Shown one piece after another: positions 52,637 to 61,886 of a stretch of 64,000 nucleotides of DNA. The notes beneath the pieces were generated by a model. That model was not told the origin of the DNA, did no database searches, and saw nothing but the letters and a program-made list of their open reading frames with translations. The DNA is from Mycetohabitans endofungorum. Lineage in GTDB: Bacteria > Pseudomonadota > Gammaproteobacteria > Burkholderiales > Burkholderiaceae. The position numbers were made by a program, and so were the translations under genes. Each line of letters opens with the position of its first letter. Within the stretch, counting starts at the first letter, position 1. The DNA lies in contig NZ_PRDW01000008.1 in the NCBI RefSeq assembly GCF_002927045.1, positions 105,347-169,346 on the forward strand, written 5' to 3'.

Positions 52637-52656
52637 GGTAAAATTGCAATTTTACC
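52637..52656. promoter_or_regulatory. 20-bp perfect palindrome between hda and purM
   Basis: GGTAAAATTGCAATTTTACC is an exact palindrome with no loop. It lies in the 102-bp space between divergent hda and purM and contains a TAAAAT -10-like hexamer on each strand, so it may serve both promoters or bind a regulator. The purM ATG is 32 bp away. Confidence 0.75.
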
Positions 52657-52687
52657 GACCTTCCCGCGAGCTTCTCGCGCTTTCGCC

Positions 52688-53749
52688 ATGAATCAACCGA
52701 AATCCACTCCCGGCACGCAGGTGCCGGGCCTGTCCTACCGTGACGCGGGCGTCGACATCGACGCGGGAGACGCGCTCATTGACCGCATCAAGCCGTTCGC
52801 GAAAAAGACGATGCGCGACGGCGTGCTGGCGGGCATCGGTGGATTCGGCGCGCTGTTCGAGGTACCGAAGAAATACCGCGAACCGGTGCTGATCTCCGGC
52901 ACCGACGGCGTGGGCACGAAGCTCAAGCTTGCGTTCCATTTGAACCGGCATGATACGGTCGGGCAGGATCTGGTGGCCATGAGCGTCAACGACATTCTCG
53001 TGCAAGGGGCCGAGCCGCTGTTCTTCCTTGATTATTTCGCCTGCGGCAAGCTCAACGTCGAGACGGCGGCGAGCGTGGTCAAGGGTATTGCCATTGGGTG
53101 CGAGCTGGCGGGCTGCGCGCTGATCGGCGGCGAGACGGCCGAGATGCCGGGGATGTATCCGGATGGCGAATACGACCTTGCTGGGTTCGCGGTCGGGGCA
53201 GTCGAAAAAAGCAAGATTATCGACGGCAGCACGATCGGCGCCGGCGATGTGGTGCTGGGCCTGGCCTCCAGCGGTATCCATTCGAACGGCTATTCGCTGG
53301 TGCGCAAGATCATCGAGCGCGCGGCGCCGGACCTGCAAGCCGACTTCGATGGCCGCTCGCTGGCCGATGCGCTGATGGCGCCCACGCGCATCTACGTGAA
53401 GCCCATGCTCGAGTTGATGCAGCAACTCCCGGTCAAAGGTATCGCCCATATCACGGGGGGCGGGCTCGTCGAGAACGTGCCGCGCGTGCTGCCCGAGCGG
53501 CTGTGTGCGGAACTGGATCACTGTGCATGGCCGTTGCCGCCACTGTTCGCGTGGCTGCAGCAGCACGGTGGCGTGGCCGACGCGGAGATGCATCGCGTCT
53601 TCAACTGCGGGATCGGGATGGTGGTCATCGTCGCGGCCGAGCACGCGCAGACGGCGGCCGACGTGCTGTCGGCGGCCGGCGAACAAGTGTGGACGCTCGG
53701 CACGGTGCGCGAGCGCAACGCCGGCGAGGCACAGACGATCGTGGTGTGA
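52688..53749 (+). CDS. purM: Phosphoribosylformylglycinamidine cyclo-ligase
   Basis: PurM (AIR synthetase) closes the imidazole ring in purine synthesis. The 353-residue product starts [20 protein letters not shown] near residue 15. It includes [20 protein letters not shown] near 67, [23 protein letters not shown] near 95 (the ATP-grasp-like PurM motif), [14 protein letters not shown] near 145, and [16 protein letters not shown] near 255. Length and motifs are normal. It is divergent from hda across a palindrome and convergent with miaA. Confidence 0.97.
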   Translation: MNQPKSTPGTQVPGLSYRDAGVDIDAGDALIDRIKPFAKKTMRDGVLAGIGGFGALFEVPKKYREPVLISGTDGVGTKLKLAFHLNRHDTVGQDLVAMSVNDILVQGAEPLFFLDYFACGKLNVETAASVVKGIAIGCELAGCALIGGETAEMPGMYPDGEYDLAGFAVGAVEKSKIIDGSTIGAGDVVLGLASSGIHSNGYSLVRKIIERAAPDLQADFDGRSLADALMAPTRIYVKPMLELMQQLPVKGIAHITGGGLVENVPRVLPERLCAELDHCAWPLPPLFAWLQQHGGVADAEMHRVFNCGIGMVVIVAAEHAQTAADVLSAAGEQVWTLGTVRERNAGEAQTIVV

Positions 53750-53807
53750 CGCTGCTGCGCACGGGGGGCGTGACGCCGCATGCTGCAGGGGCGCGTTTGG
53801 TGGCGCC

Positions 53808-53873
53808 GTCGTGACGCTGTCGTAGCGCTGTCATGGCCTGTCATGCCGTGGCCTATCGTGTCCTGTCGTGGCG
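53808..53873. repeat. Degenerate GTCRT repeats phased at 10-11 bp between purM and miaA
   Basis: Units beginning GTCGT or GTCAT start at 53808, 53819, 53830 and 53840, with further related pieces to 53873. The period is 11, 11 and 10 bases, about one helical turn. The 153-bp convergent space otherwise has no gene and no standard terminator. Confidence 0.45.
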
Positions 53874-53902
53874 TGGCGCCGCCGCACCGACCGCGGCGTC
53901 TG

Positions 53903-54916
53903 CTACGTCGGTGCCCATATTCGACGCACCGCGTCGACGGCACGCGGGCCGGCGTCGGTGCCGACACAGTCGACGACAATCCGTTCGGGCATCGAGCGCA
54001 ACCATGTCAACTGCCGCTTGCAAAGCTGGCGTGTCGCGAAGATGCCCTTGTCGCGCATCGTTGCATAATCGTATTCGCCGTCCAGGTACGCCCACGCCTG
54101 TCGGTATCCGACGCAGCGCATCGACGGCAATCCGGGATGTAGGTCGCCGCGTGCGCGTAATTGCTGCACTTCGTCGATCAAGCCGGCGTCCAGCATCGCG
54201 TCGAAGCGCCGTGCGATGCGCGCGTGCAGCACCGACCGGTCGGATGGCTCCAGCGAAACGGCAGCAAAGCGGGGCGATGGCGGCGGGCCGGCGCGCGTCG
54301 CCGCGCGCGCGAGGACGTCGCCTGCGGCCTGGCACCCGACGCTCGGATCGGCAGCCGGGTGGGACGCCGCCCGCAGCAGCGTGGACATCGGCTGCCCGGT
54401 CAGCTGCCAAACCTCCAGCGCACGCTGGATCCGCTGCGAATCGTTGGGCGCGATCCGCGCCGCCGATACCGGGTCGATCTGCGCCAATTTCGCGTGCAGG
54501 GCAGGCCAGCCCTCGCGCGCCGCATCCTGGTCGAGTGCGGCCCGGATCGACGCGTCGGCGCCCGGCAACTCGTTCAAGCCCTCGACCAGCGCCTTGTAGT
54601 ACAGCATGGTTCCGCCCACCAGTAATGGCAATTTGCCGCGCGTGATGATCTGTGCGCACAGGCGTAGTGCGTCGGTGCGGAACTGGGCGGCCGAATAGGC
54701 GTCGAGCGGGTCGATGATGTCGATCAGATGGTGGGGCACCGCGGCGCGTTCGGCCGCGGTCGGCTTGGCGGTCCCGATGTCCATTTGCCGGTAGACGAGC
54801 GCTGAATCGACGCTGACGATCTCGATCGGGGCATGGCGCGCCAGTTCGAGCGCGGCGGCGCTCTTACCAGACGCGGTCGGCCCGAGCAGGCATGCGATGA
54901 CGGGAGCGGATGCCAC
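53903..54916 (-). CDS. miaA: tRNA dimethylallyltransferase
   Basis: MiaA adds an isopentenyl group to adenine 37 of tRNAs that read codons starting with U. The 337-residue enzyme has the P-loop [19 protein letters not shown] near residue 9, [18 protein letters not shown] near 36, and [23 protein letters not shown] near 97. Later come [21 protein letters not shown] and [19 protein letters not shown]. Between residues about 192 and 222 there is an extra Ala/Pro-rich loop of roughly 28 residues (from [12 protein letters not shown] on) compared with E. coli. The start is a GTG 8 bp after the mutL stop. mutL-miaA is a conserved pair. Confidence 0.93.
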   Translation of the reverse strand: MASAPVIACLLGPTASGKSAAALELARHAPIEIVSVDSALVYRQMDIGTAKPTAAERAAVPHHLIDIIDPLDAYSAAQFRTDALRLCAQIITRGKLPLLVGGTMLYYKALVEGLNELPGADASIRAALDQDAAREGWPALHAKLAQIDPVSAARIAPNDSQRIQRALEVWQLTGQPMSTLLRAASHPAADPSVGCQAAGDVLARAATRAGPPPSPRFAAVSLEPSDRSVLHARIARRFDAMLDAGLIDEVQQLRARGDLHPGLPSMRCVGYRQAWAYLDGEYDYATMRDKGIFATRQLCKRQLTWLRSMPERIVVDCVGTDAGPRAVDAVRRIWAPT

Positions 54917-54923
54917 GGCGCGA

Positions 54924-57194
54924 CTATTGGCCCCGCATGAACAACCGGTCCAGCTCGCCGAGCGTGAGCTGAAACCAGGTCGGACGACCATGATTGCATT
55001 GATCGGCGCGCTCGGTGGCTTCCATTTGCCTCAACAGCGCATTCATCTCGTCAATGCTCAGGCGCCGGTTCGCGCGCACCGCATGGTGGCACGCCAGCGT
55101 GCCGAGCAACTCATGCTGGTGCTCGGTCAGCACCTGCGAGCCGCCGTACGCGTGCAGGTCCGCAAGCACCGCGCGCGCCAGCGAGACCAGGTCGGCATCC
55201 TTGAGCAGCGCGGGCACGGCCCGGATGGCCAGCATGGTCGGAGACAGCGAAGCGATGTCAAAGCCCAATGCATCGAGCGTCTCACGTTCCTCGCAGGCCA
55301 CGCCGATCTCGACCGCATCGGCTTGCATCGTCACCGGGATCAGCAGTGGTTGCACAGCGATGCGCCGCTGAGCAAGCGCGTGCTTGAATTGCTCGTACAG
55401 GATGCGCTCATGTGCTGCGTGCATGTCGACTAGCACCAGCCCGCGCGTGTTCTGCGCCAGCACGTAGATGCCGTGCAACTGGCCGAGCGCGAATCCCAGC
55501 GGATGCTCGTCAAGCGGCTGTGCCGCCGCCGCGGGCCCGTTAGCGGGAGAGGAGGGAGGGGCCTCGTTAGCGGCAGAGGCAGGATGAGCCTCGTCGGTGG
55601 CGGACGGGCTGGGTCGTGTGCTTACGGCGTCCGTTGGCGACGATGGTTGGTCCGCTGCCGAGCCGGGTGCCGGCGAAGGCGCGGAAGAGGCGTCATCGTG
55701 CGCGGGCAACAGAGAGGCCGCGGCCCCATCGCGCCGGCCGAACAACGCATCGTAGACGGCCAGTGGTTGGGCGACCGGTAGCACGCCCTGGCGCATCCGC
55801 GTATGCGATATCCAGCTCGAGGTTCCCGGTGTCGCGGCAGGCCCGCCACGGCGAAGCCCGGCGGACTGCCCGCCGCCCTGTGGCGACGCCACGCCGGACC
55901 ACGCCGCCGACGCGGCACTGGATTTGGCCTGCGAGCCCGCGCCCACACCGCCGCTCGATCCGGCTCCCGGGCCCGCCGTGTCCGGCACGGCAGGCGTCAG
56001 GCGCGCCGCGTGGCCGCCCGTGGTCGTGTCGGGCGAGGCGCCGGCGTGCCGAGCCAGCGCGCGCTGCACCGCATGGAAGACGAACTGATGAATCGAGCGC
56101 GAGTCACGAAAGCGTACCTCGATCTTGGACGGGTGGACGTTGACGTCGACGCCTTCGGGCGGCAGGTCGAGGAACAGCACGTAGGCTGGATAGCGGTCGC
56201 CGTGCAGCACATCCTCGTAGGCGGCACGCACCGCATGGGTGAGCAGCTTGTCCCGCACAAAACGGCCGTTGACGAAGAAATACTGCTGATCGGCGCGACC
56301 GCGGCTGGCGGTCGGCAGCCCGGCGAAGCCATAGATCGCGATTGGACCGGCGGCCTCCTCAAGCGGCAGATGCGACGTCGCGAACGCCTCGCCTAGGATT
56401 TTTGCGGTGCGCGCGGCGGCGCTGGCCGCGTTCCAGTGCTCGACGGCGCGGCCGTTGTGCAGCACCGAGAACGCGACGTCCGGGCGCGACAGAGCGGCGC
56501 GACGGATCACATCCAGGCAATGCCCGAGTTCGGTCTGCTCGCTCTTGAGAAATTTGCGGCGCGCGGGAGTGCTGAAATACAGATCGCGCACTTCGATCGT
56601 CGTGCCCACGCCGCCGGGGGCCGGGGACAGCGCACCGGTCTGCGCATCGATGCGGGTGGCGTGCGGCGCGTCGGCGGTGCGGCTCGTGATGCTGGTCTGC
56701 GCGACCGATGCAATCGACGCGAGTGCCTCGCCACGGAAGCCCAATGTGCAGACGCTCTCAAGCTCCGCCAGCGAGCGGATCTTGCTGGTGGCGTGGCGCA
56801 TCAACGCCAGCGGTAATTCGTTGGCTGCGATGCCGCAGCCGTCGTCTGCGATCATGATGCGTTTGACGCCGCCTTCGTCCAGCGTGATGCGCAGCGCTGT
56901 CGCGCCGGCGTCCAGCGCATTCTCAATCAACTCCTTGACGACCGATGCAGGCCGCTCGACGACCTCGCCCGCCGCGATCTGGCTGATCAACTGGTCCGGC
57001 AACGGCTGGATGGCGCGCGTCGGCATGCCGCGCCGCTGCACGGCAGGTCCGTCGGTAGAGGTCGGATCGGCGACGAGGGGCGGATCGGCGGCGGGGGATG
57101 AAGGCGTCGCCGGTGGCGATCCGCCGTCAACGGATGGGCGCGCCGCGTCGGGCTCGCCTGGCTCGGACACGCCTGGCTCAATGGACTGTGACAT
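54924..57194 (-). CDS. mutL: DNA mismatch repair protein MutL, endonuclease type
   Basis: The 756-residue protein couples MutS mismatch recognition to strand incision. After an unconserved Pro/Ser-rich stretch of about 60 residues the GHKL ATPase begins: [43 protein letters not shown] and [16 protein letters not shown] long Ala/Pro/Ser linker (roughly residues 390-565) leads to the C-terminal dimer domain. There [12 protein letters not shown] matches the metal motif of endonuclease-type MutL (DQHAxxExxxxE with Met for Gln), and CNHGRPTW near the end is also typical. The first ATG was kept although a -10 lies only 6-12 bp upstream; ATG 57026 is a possible alternative start. Confidence 0.95.
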   Translation of the reverse strand: MSQSIEPGVSEPGEPDAARPSVDGGSPPATPSSPAADPPLVADPTSTDGPAVQRRGMPTRAIQPLPDQLISQIAAGEVVERPASVVKELIENALDAGATALRITLDEGGVKRIMIADDGCGIAANELPLALMRHATSKIRSLAELESVCTLGFRGEALASIASVAQTSITSRTADAPHATRIDAQTGALSPAPGGVGTTIEVRDLYFSTPARRKFLKSEQTELGHCLDVIRRAALSRPDVAFSVLHNGRAVEHWNAASAAARTAKILGEAFATSHLPLEEAAGPIAIYGFAGLPTASRGRADQQYFFVNGRFVRDKLLTHAVRAAYEDVLHGDRYPAYVLFLDLPPEGVDVNVHPSKIEVRFRDSRSIHQFVFHAVQRALARHAGASPDTTTGGHAARLTPAVPDTAGPGAGSSGGVGAGSQAKSSAASAAWSGVASPQGGGQSAGLRRGGPAATPGTSSWISHTRMRQGVLPVAQPLAVYDALFGRRDGAAASLLPAHDDASSAPSPAPGSAADQPSSPTDAVSTRPSPSATDEAHPASAANEAPPSSPANGPAAAAQPLDEHPLGFALGQLHGIYVLAQNTRGLVLVDMHAAHERILYEQFKHALAQRRIAVQPLLIPVTMQADAVEIGVACEERETLDALGFDIASLSPTMLAIRAVPALLKDADLVSLARAVLADLHAYGGSQVLTEHQHELLGTLACHHAVRANRRLSIDEMNALLRQMEATERADQCNHGRPTWFQLTLGELDRLFMRGQ

Positions 57195-57200
57195 CCATAC

Positions 57201-57206
57201 ATTATA
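57201..57206 (-). promoter_or_regulatory. Candidate -10 element immediately upstream of mutL
   Basis: A consensus TATAAT on the minus strand ends 6 bases before the annotated mutL ATG. Transcription would start at or very near that ATG, giving a leaderless message or implying a downstream start. Upstream, GCTAACGA is repeated at 57214-57221 and 57234-57241 (positions approximate). Confidence 0.45.
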
Positions 57207-57358
57207 ACGAGACGCTAACGAGATAACGAAGCGCTAACGATAAGCCGCTGCCCGGTCGTGACGGCGTTTGGTGCGCTGGCGACCGGACGATTTCATCGGA
57301 GCAGGCTGAGTATTCCGGTATCATCCACGCCAATTTTTCGTGGTTTCAAGGATGCCTT

Positions 57359-58033
57359 TTGGATACCTTCCTGCAATTTCTCAGCCTTATTCTGCATATC
57401 GACAAGTTTCTGGGTGACTTCATCCAGCAGTACGGCGCTTGGGTGTACGTCGTGCTGTTCCTAATCGTGTTCTGCGAAACCGGTCTGGTCGTGTTGCCGT
57501 TCCTGCCGGGCGACTCGCTGCTGTTCATCGGCGGTGCGTTTAGCGCGTCCGGCTCAATGGATCTGCTATTGCTGAACGTGCTGTTGCTGGTGGCGGCAAT
57601 CGGCGGAAACACGGTGAATTATTTGATCGGCGGCTATATCGGGCCGAAAGTCTTCGATGCGCACTGGAAGTTCGGCGAACGCTTCCTGGATCGGGCCGCG
57701 TTGACGAGGACGCATCAATTCTACGAGCGCCACGGCGGTAAGACGATCGTGCTCGCGCGCTTCGTACCGGTGGTGCGCACGTTTGCACCATTCGTGGCCG
57801 GTGTATCCGGCATGAGCATGATGCGCTTTCAGCTATACAACGTGCTGGGCGCGTTGCTGTGGGTCGTGCTGCTGACCGTGTGCGGCTACTTGTTCGGCAA
57901 TATTCCGTTCATCCGCGACCATCTGAATACGATCGTACTGGTCGGCGTGGCCGCGGCCATCGTGCCGGTGGCGCTGGGCGCGGGCTGGAAAATGTTGCGC
58001 CGGCGCCGGGCCGGCCAGCCGCGAGCGCGCTGA
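57359..58033 (+). CDS. DedA-family inner-membrane protein
   Basis: The 224-residue protein of the DedA/VTT group is now linked to recycling (flipping) of undecaprenyl phosphate and other lipids. It has about five membrane segments. Family motifs are FCETGLVVLPFLPGDSLLF near residue 38-56, GNTVNYLIGGYIGPK near 82, and HGGKTIVLARFVPVVRTFAPF near 127, whose Arg and Pro residues are conserved. The start is a TTG 6 bases after AAGGA; no ATG fits. It ends with a basic tail 4 bases before the amiC stop on the other strand and is divergent from mutL. Confidence 0.9.
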   Translation: MDTFLQFLSLILHIDKFLGDFIQQYGAWVYVVLFLIVFCETGLVVLPFLPGDSLLFIGGAFSASGSMDLLLLNVLLLVAAIGGNTVNYLIGGYIGPKVFDAHWKFGERFLDRAALTRTHQFYERHGGKTIVLARFVPVVRTFAPFVAGVSGMSMMRFQLYNVLGALLWVVLLTVCGYLFGNIPFIRDHLNTIVLVGVAAAIVPVALGAGWKMLRRRRAGQPRAR

Positions 58034-58037
58034 CGCA

Positions 58038-59603
58038 TTAAGCCATCCGGTTCTTCGAGAGCGGCGGATTCGCGGCGAAGTAGCGCTTGATGCCCTTCAG
58101 AATTGCATTGGCCATCTGGTCGCGGTACGCTTCGGAGTTTAGCCGCTGCTCCTCGTCCGGATTGCTGAGGAACGCGGTTTCCACGAGGATCGATGGAATG
58201 TCCGGCGCTTTGAGCACCGCAAAGCCCGCTTGCTCGACGCTGGCCTTGTGCAGTTTGTTGATGCCACCGATCTCCTTGAGTACGTAATTGCCGTACTTCA
58301 GCGAGTCGCGGATCTGCGCGGTCGTTGACATATCGAACAGCGCCCGAGTCAATGTTACGTCCCGGGTCTTGAAATCCACGCCGCCTATTTGATCGGAAGC
58401 GTTCTCCTTTTGCGCTATCCAGCGCGCCGCAGCGCTGGTTGCGCCGCGCTCGGACAGCGCGAACACCGACGAGCCGCGCGCCTGCGGCGAAGTGAACGCG
58501 TCCGCGTGAATCGACACGAACAGGTCGGCGCCGACACGCCGCGCCTTTTGTACACGCACCGCGAGTGGCACGAAAAAGTCCGCGTCGCGCGTCATCATCG
58601 CCCGCATGTTCGGCTGCGCGTCAATTTTCGCGCGCAGCCGCTTACCGATGTCCAGTGCGACATGCTTCTCGTAGGTACCGGCGCCGCCAATCGCGCCCGG
58701 GTCCTCGCCGCCGTGCCCGGGGTCGATCGCCACGGTCAGCAGGCGGACCGTGGCGGGCTTGCCCGACGGCACCTTGAAGCCGTAGCCGTCGTCGTCGCGG
58801 CGCGCCGCCAGCGCGCCCCGATCGGCATTGCGGCTGAATTGCGGCGGTGCCGACGGCGCTCGGTCGGGCTTGGCCGATGCGGCGCCCCTTGGCGGCGCCG
58901 CATCGCCCTGCGCAAAGCGCTGGAAGAACGCATCGCTGCTGTCGCTCGCAGGGTCGCGCCCGCTGGCCGGCGGCGCGATGCCAGCCAGCGCGTCGCGCCC
59001 CGGGTCGCTGTCGGGCGGCGACGGCATCGCGAGCGCCGGGCCCGACAGCGTCGCGCCGGGGACCGAACGTTGCTCGAGCGCTTCCTCCTTGCGTTGCGTC
59101 TGCGCGAGCAGCTCCAGCAGCGGATCGGGCGGCACTGCCGGATACAGGTCGAACACGAGCCGGTACTTGTACGAGCCGACTGGGGTGAGCGCGAACACCT
59201 GCGGCTTGACCGACCCCTTCAGGTCGAACACCATCCGGACCACGTGCGGCTGGAACTGGCCCACGCGTACCGATTGGATTTGCGGGTCGTTGGGCGTGAT
59301 CTTCGCGACCAGATCCTTCAGCGTCTGGTCCAGCTCCAGTCCATCGAGATCGACGACGAGCCGGTCCGGTTCCTGTAGCAGTTTTTGCGAATTCTGCAGC
59401 GGTTGGTCCGACTCGATCGTCACGCGCGTATAGTCACGCGCCGGCCACACGCGCACGCCCAGCACCGCAGCCGCATGCGCGACGCGCGGCGTGGCCAGGC
59501 CCAGCAACAGCGTCGAGGCGCCCGCGCGCAGGATCTGCCGGCGTCGCCAGCAATGCGATGCGGTGGCGGCGGATTCAATCGAGCGGAACGGTTTGATCAG
59601 CAT
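58038..59603 (-). CDS. amiC: N-acetylmuramoyl-L-alanine amidase AmiC-like, Tat-exported
   Basis: The enzyme cuts the peptide from peptidoglycan during cell separation. The 521-residue protein starts with a twin-arginine signal (RRRQILRAGASTLLLGLA near residue 20, cleaved after HAA). An AMIN domain near 45-150 follows, then a Pro/Ala/Ser-rich linker and the zinc amidase domain. That domain has VAIDPGHGGEDPGAIG near 290, DLFVSIHADAF near 364 and PSILVETAFLSNPDEEQRL near 470, giving the His, His and Glu ligands. ATG 59603 was chosen; the upstream ATG at 59615 is possible. The start overlaps the end of tsaE, so the two are coupled. Confidence 0.93.
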   Translation of the reverse strand: MLIKPFRSIESAATASHCWRRRQILRAGASTLLLGLATPRVAHAAAVLGVRVWPARDYTRVTIESDQPLQNSQKLLQEPDRLVVDLDGLELDQTLKDLVAKITPNDPQIQSVRVGQFQPHVVRMVFDLKGSVKPQVFALTPVGSYKYRLVFDLYPAVPPDPLLELLAQTQRKEEALEQRSVPGATLSGPALAMPSPPDSDPGRDALAGIAPPASGRDPASDSSDAFFQRFAQGDAAPPRGAASAKPDRAPSAPPQFSRNADRGALAARRDDDGYGFKVPSGKPATVRLLTVAIDPGHGGEDPGAIGGAGTYEKHVALDIGKRLRAKIDAQPNMRAMMTRDADFFVPLAVRVQKARRVGADLFVSIHADAFTSPQARGSSVFALSERGATSAAARWIAQKENASDQIGGVDFKTRDVTLTRALFDMSTTAQIRDSLKYGNYVLKEIGGINKLHKASVEQAGFAVLKAPDIPSILVETAFLSNPDEEQRLNSEAYRDQMANAILKGIKRYFAANPPLSKNRMA

Positions 59604-60121
59604 CGGGCGAGGCACTCTTTTCCGGTTTCGCTATAGGCACGCGCAGTCAGCTTGCGGCCTTCGCCTTGGACTTCGAGGTCGATCTGCAAGTCGGGTACGC
59701 CAAGCACGCCGCCGGCGCGCTGCGGCCACTCGACCAAGCACAGCGCCCCGGTGTCGAAGTACTCGCGAAAACCGGCATCCTCCCATTCCGCCGGATCCGT
59801 AAAGCGGTATAGATCGAAGTGATAGATCGACAGCGGTGCGCCGTCGACGTTCTCGATCGTATAGGGCTCGACAAGCGTGTAGGTTGGGCTGCGCACGCGT
59901 TGCGTGTGCCCGAGCGCGCGCAACATCGCGCGCACCAGCGTCGTCTTGCCGGCGCCGAGGTCGCCGACCAAGTGCACTTGCACGCCATGAGCGGGCGCGG
60001 CACGCATCGCCGCCGTGATCGCCGTGGCCAACGTTGCGCCGAACGCGTTAGCCGCGCGCTCGTCCGGCAGCGCGAACACGCGTTCTGTCAACGGACGAGG
60101 CGAGGCTGGTGCGTCTGGCAT
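59597..60121 (-). CDS. tsaE: tRNA t6A synthesis ATPase TsaE
   Basis: TsaE is the ATPase of the TsaBDE complex that makes threonylcarbamoyl-adenosine 37 in ANN-reading tRNAs. The 174-residue protein has Walker A VGDLGAGKTTLVRAMLRALG near residue 52. It also has SPTYTLVEPYTI near 78, HFDLYRFTDPAEWEDAGFREY near 102 and the WP motif CLVEWPQRAGG near 130. ATG 60121 was chosen; a TTG nine bases upstream is in frame. It is divergent from queG with only 14 bases between the two starts, and its end overlaps amiC. Confidence 0.93.
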   Translation of the reverse strand: MPDAPASPRPLTERVFALPDERAANAFGATLATAITAAMRAAPAHGVQVHLVGDLGAGKTTLVRAMLRALGHTQRVRSPTYTLVEPYTIENVDGAPLSIYHFDLYRFTDPAEWEDAGFREYFDTGALCLVEWPQRAGGVLGVPDLQIDLEVQGEGRKLTARAYSETGKECLARC

Positions 60122-60135
60122 TGCGTACAATAGGA

Positions 60136-61290
60136 ATGATGAAACAACCGCCGGATACCGAGATTTGCCGCGCGCCGCTCACTGACGCCGAGCTTGCGTC
60201 GCTGGCGCGGCGTGTGCGCGAATGGGCGCGCGAACTGGGCTTCAGCGCAATCGGCATCTGCGATACCGATTTGTCCCATGCCGAAGCGGCGCTCGCCGCG
60301 TGGATCGACGCAGGTTATCACGGCGAGATGGATTATATGGCCAAACATGGCATGAAGCGTGCGCGGCCGGCCGAACTTGTACCCGGAACGCAACGGGTCA
60401 TCAGCGCACGAATGCCGTACCTGCCCGCCGAGACGCCGGCGTCGTGGCGCGCGCGCGAGCATGCGCGGCTGGCCGATCCGAACGCTGCGGTGGTCTCGAT
60501 CTATGCGCGCGGTCGCGATTACCACAAAGTGATGCGCCAGCGCCTGCAGCGATTGGCCGAGCGGATTGAAGCCGCCATCGGCCCGCTTGGCTACCGGGTG
60601 TTCACCGACTCGGCGCCGGTGCTGGAGGTCGAACTCGCGCAAAAGGCCGGACTCGGATGGCGCGGCAAGCACACGTTGCTGCTCGATCGCGACGCCGGTT
60701 CGTTATTTTTTCTCGGCGAAATTTTCGTCGACGTGCCGTTGCCCACCGATGCGCAAAGCCAGCCGTCGCGCGCGCCGCAACACGCGGGCGCGCATTGCGG
60801 CGCCTGCACGCGCTGTATCGACGCGTGCCCGACGGGCGCTATCGTGGCGCCGTACCGGCTCGATGCGCGCAAGTGTATCTCGTACCTGACGATCGAGTTG
60901 CGCGGCAGCATTCCGGTCGAGCTGCGCGAGGCGATTGGCAACCGCGTGTACGGATGCGACGATTGCCAGCTTGTGTGCCCTTGGAACAAGTTTGCGCAGC
61001 CGAGCGGATGCGCGGACTTCGATGTGCGTAATGGGCTGGATGGCGCACAACTGACCGAATTGTTTAGCTGGAGCGAGCAGGATTTCGACACGCGCCTGGC
61101 GGGCAGCGCGATCCGCCGGATCGGCTACGAGCGCTGGCTGCGCAATCTCGCGGTCGGGCTCGGCAATGCGCTGCGCGCCGGTGGCGGCGCGGCGGGGCGC
61201 GACGCTGTGCTGGCGGCGTTGCGCAAGCGCGAAGACGATCCATCTGCGCTGGTGCGCGAGCACGTGCGCTGGGCGTTGGACCACGGGTAG
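60136..61290 (+). CDS. queG: Epoxyqueuosine reductase QueG
   Basis: QueG performs the last step of queuosine synthesis, reducing epoxyqueuosine in tRNA with a cobalamin cofactor and two 4Fe-4S clusters. The 384-residue chain has the cluster motifs HCGACTRCIDACPTGAI near residue 221 and CDDCQLVCPWNKFA near 274, and the N-terminal region LGFSAIGICDTDLSHAEAAL. RBS AGGA and two ATGs (60136 and 60139) are present. It shares the pathway with tgt and queA at 9-11 kb, and its cobalamin cofactor with the adenosyltransferase-type B12 metabolism seen at 23.5 kb. Confidence 0.95.
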   Translation: MMKQPPDTEICRAPLTDAELASLARRVREWARELGFSAIGICDTDLSHAEAALAAWIDAGYHGEMDYMAKHGMKRARPAELVPGTQRVISARMPYLPAETPASWRAREHARLADPNAAVVSIYARGRDYHKVMRQRLQRLAERIEAAIGPLGYRVFTDSAPVLEVELAQKAGLGWRGKHTLLLDRDAGSLFFLGEIFVDVPLPTDAQSQPSRAPQHAGAHCGACTRCIDACPTGAIVAPYRLDARKCISYLTIELRGSIPVELREAIGNRVYGCDDCQLVCPWNKFAQPSGCADFDVRNGLDGAQLTELFSWSEQDFDTRLAGSAIRRIGYERWLRNLAVGLGNALRAGGGAAGRDAVLAALRKREDDPSALVREHVRWALDHG

Positions 61291-61394
61291 CCGTCGCCCA
61301 TCTGCCGGCCGTCGCGATGCCGCAGATACAATTCGGACGTAGAATCCACCCGTGCGTGCCGCGTACCGCCGCGCGCGCATCCAGGAGGATTGGC

Positions 61395-61886
61395 ATGTTC
61401 AATGCCGTGATCGATGCACCATTCGGACGGATCGGCATCCGCAGCGACGACCGGTTTGTTCATGAAATTGTTTACCTGCCCGGCACGACCCCGTTGTGCG
61501 CGCCGGACAATGCGCTGGCCCAGCGTGCGGCAGCGCAGATCGTGGCCTATTTCGAACGGGCCGACACGGTGTTCGACTTGCCGCTGTCGCTCGCTGGCAC
61601 CGCGTTCCAGCGCCGGGTATGGGACGGCATCTGTCGCATTGCATCCGGCACCGTCTGGACCTATGGGCAACTGGCGGCGTCGATCGGCGCGGTGCCGCGT
61701 GCCGTTGGACAGGCGTGTGGGTCCAATCCCGCGCCACTGGTCGTTCCATGTCATCGCGTCGTGGCGGCAAACGGCCTCGGCGGTTTTGCGCATCATGCCG
61801 GAAAGGGTTTTTTTCGGGACGTCAAGTGTTGGCTGCTGCGCCATGAAGGCATCCGGGTGCCGCAGCAGGGTGAGTTGTACGCATGA
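61395..61886 (+). CDS. ogt: Methylated-DNA-protein-cysteine S-methyltransferase
   Basis: The 163-residue protein directly removes alkyl groups from O6-alkylguanine by transfer to its own cysteine. The active-site motif PLVVPCHRVVAANGLGGF lies near residues 115-132, preceded by GTAFQRRVWDGICRI and TWTYGQLAASIG-like sequence (VWTYGQLAASIG). AGGAGG at 61383-61388 stands 6 bases before the ATG at MFNAVIDAPFG, fixing the start. It overlaps xerD by ATGA. Without an Ada-type regulatory domain, constitutive low-level repair is the likely role. Confidence 0.93.
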   Translation: MFNAVIDAPFGRIGIRSDDRFVHEIVYLPGTTPLCAPDNALAQRAAAQIVAYFERADTVFDLPLSLAGTAFQRRVWDGICRIASGTVWTYGQLAASIGAVPRAVGQACGSNPAPLVVPCHRVVAANGLGGFAHHAGKGFFRDVKCWLLRHEGIRVPQQGELYA

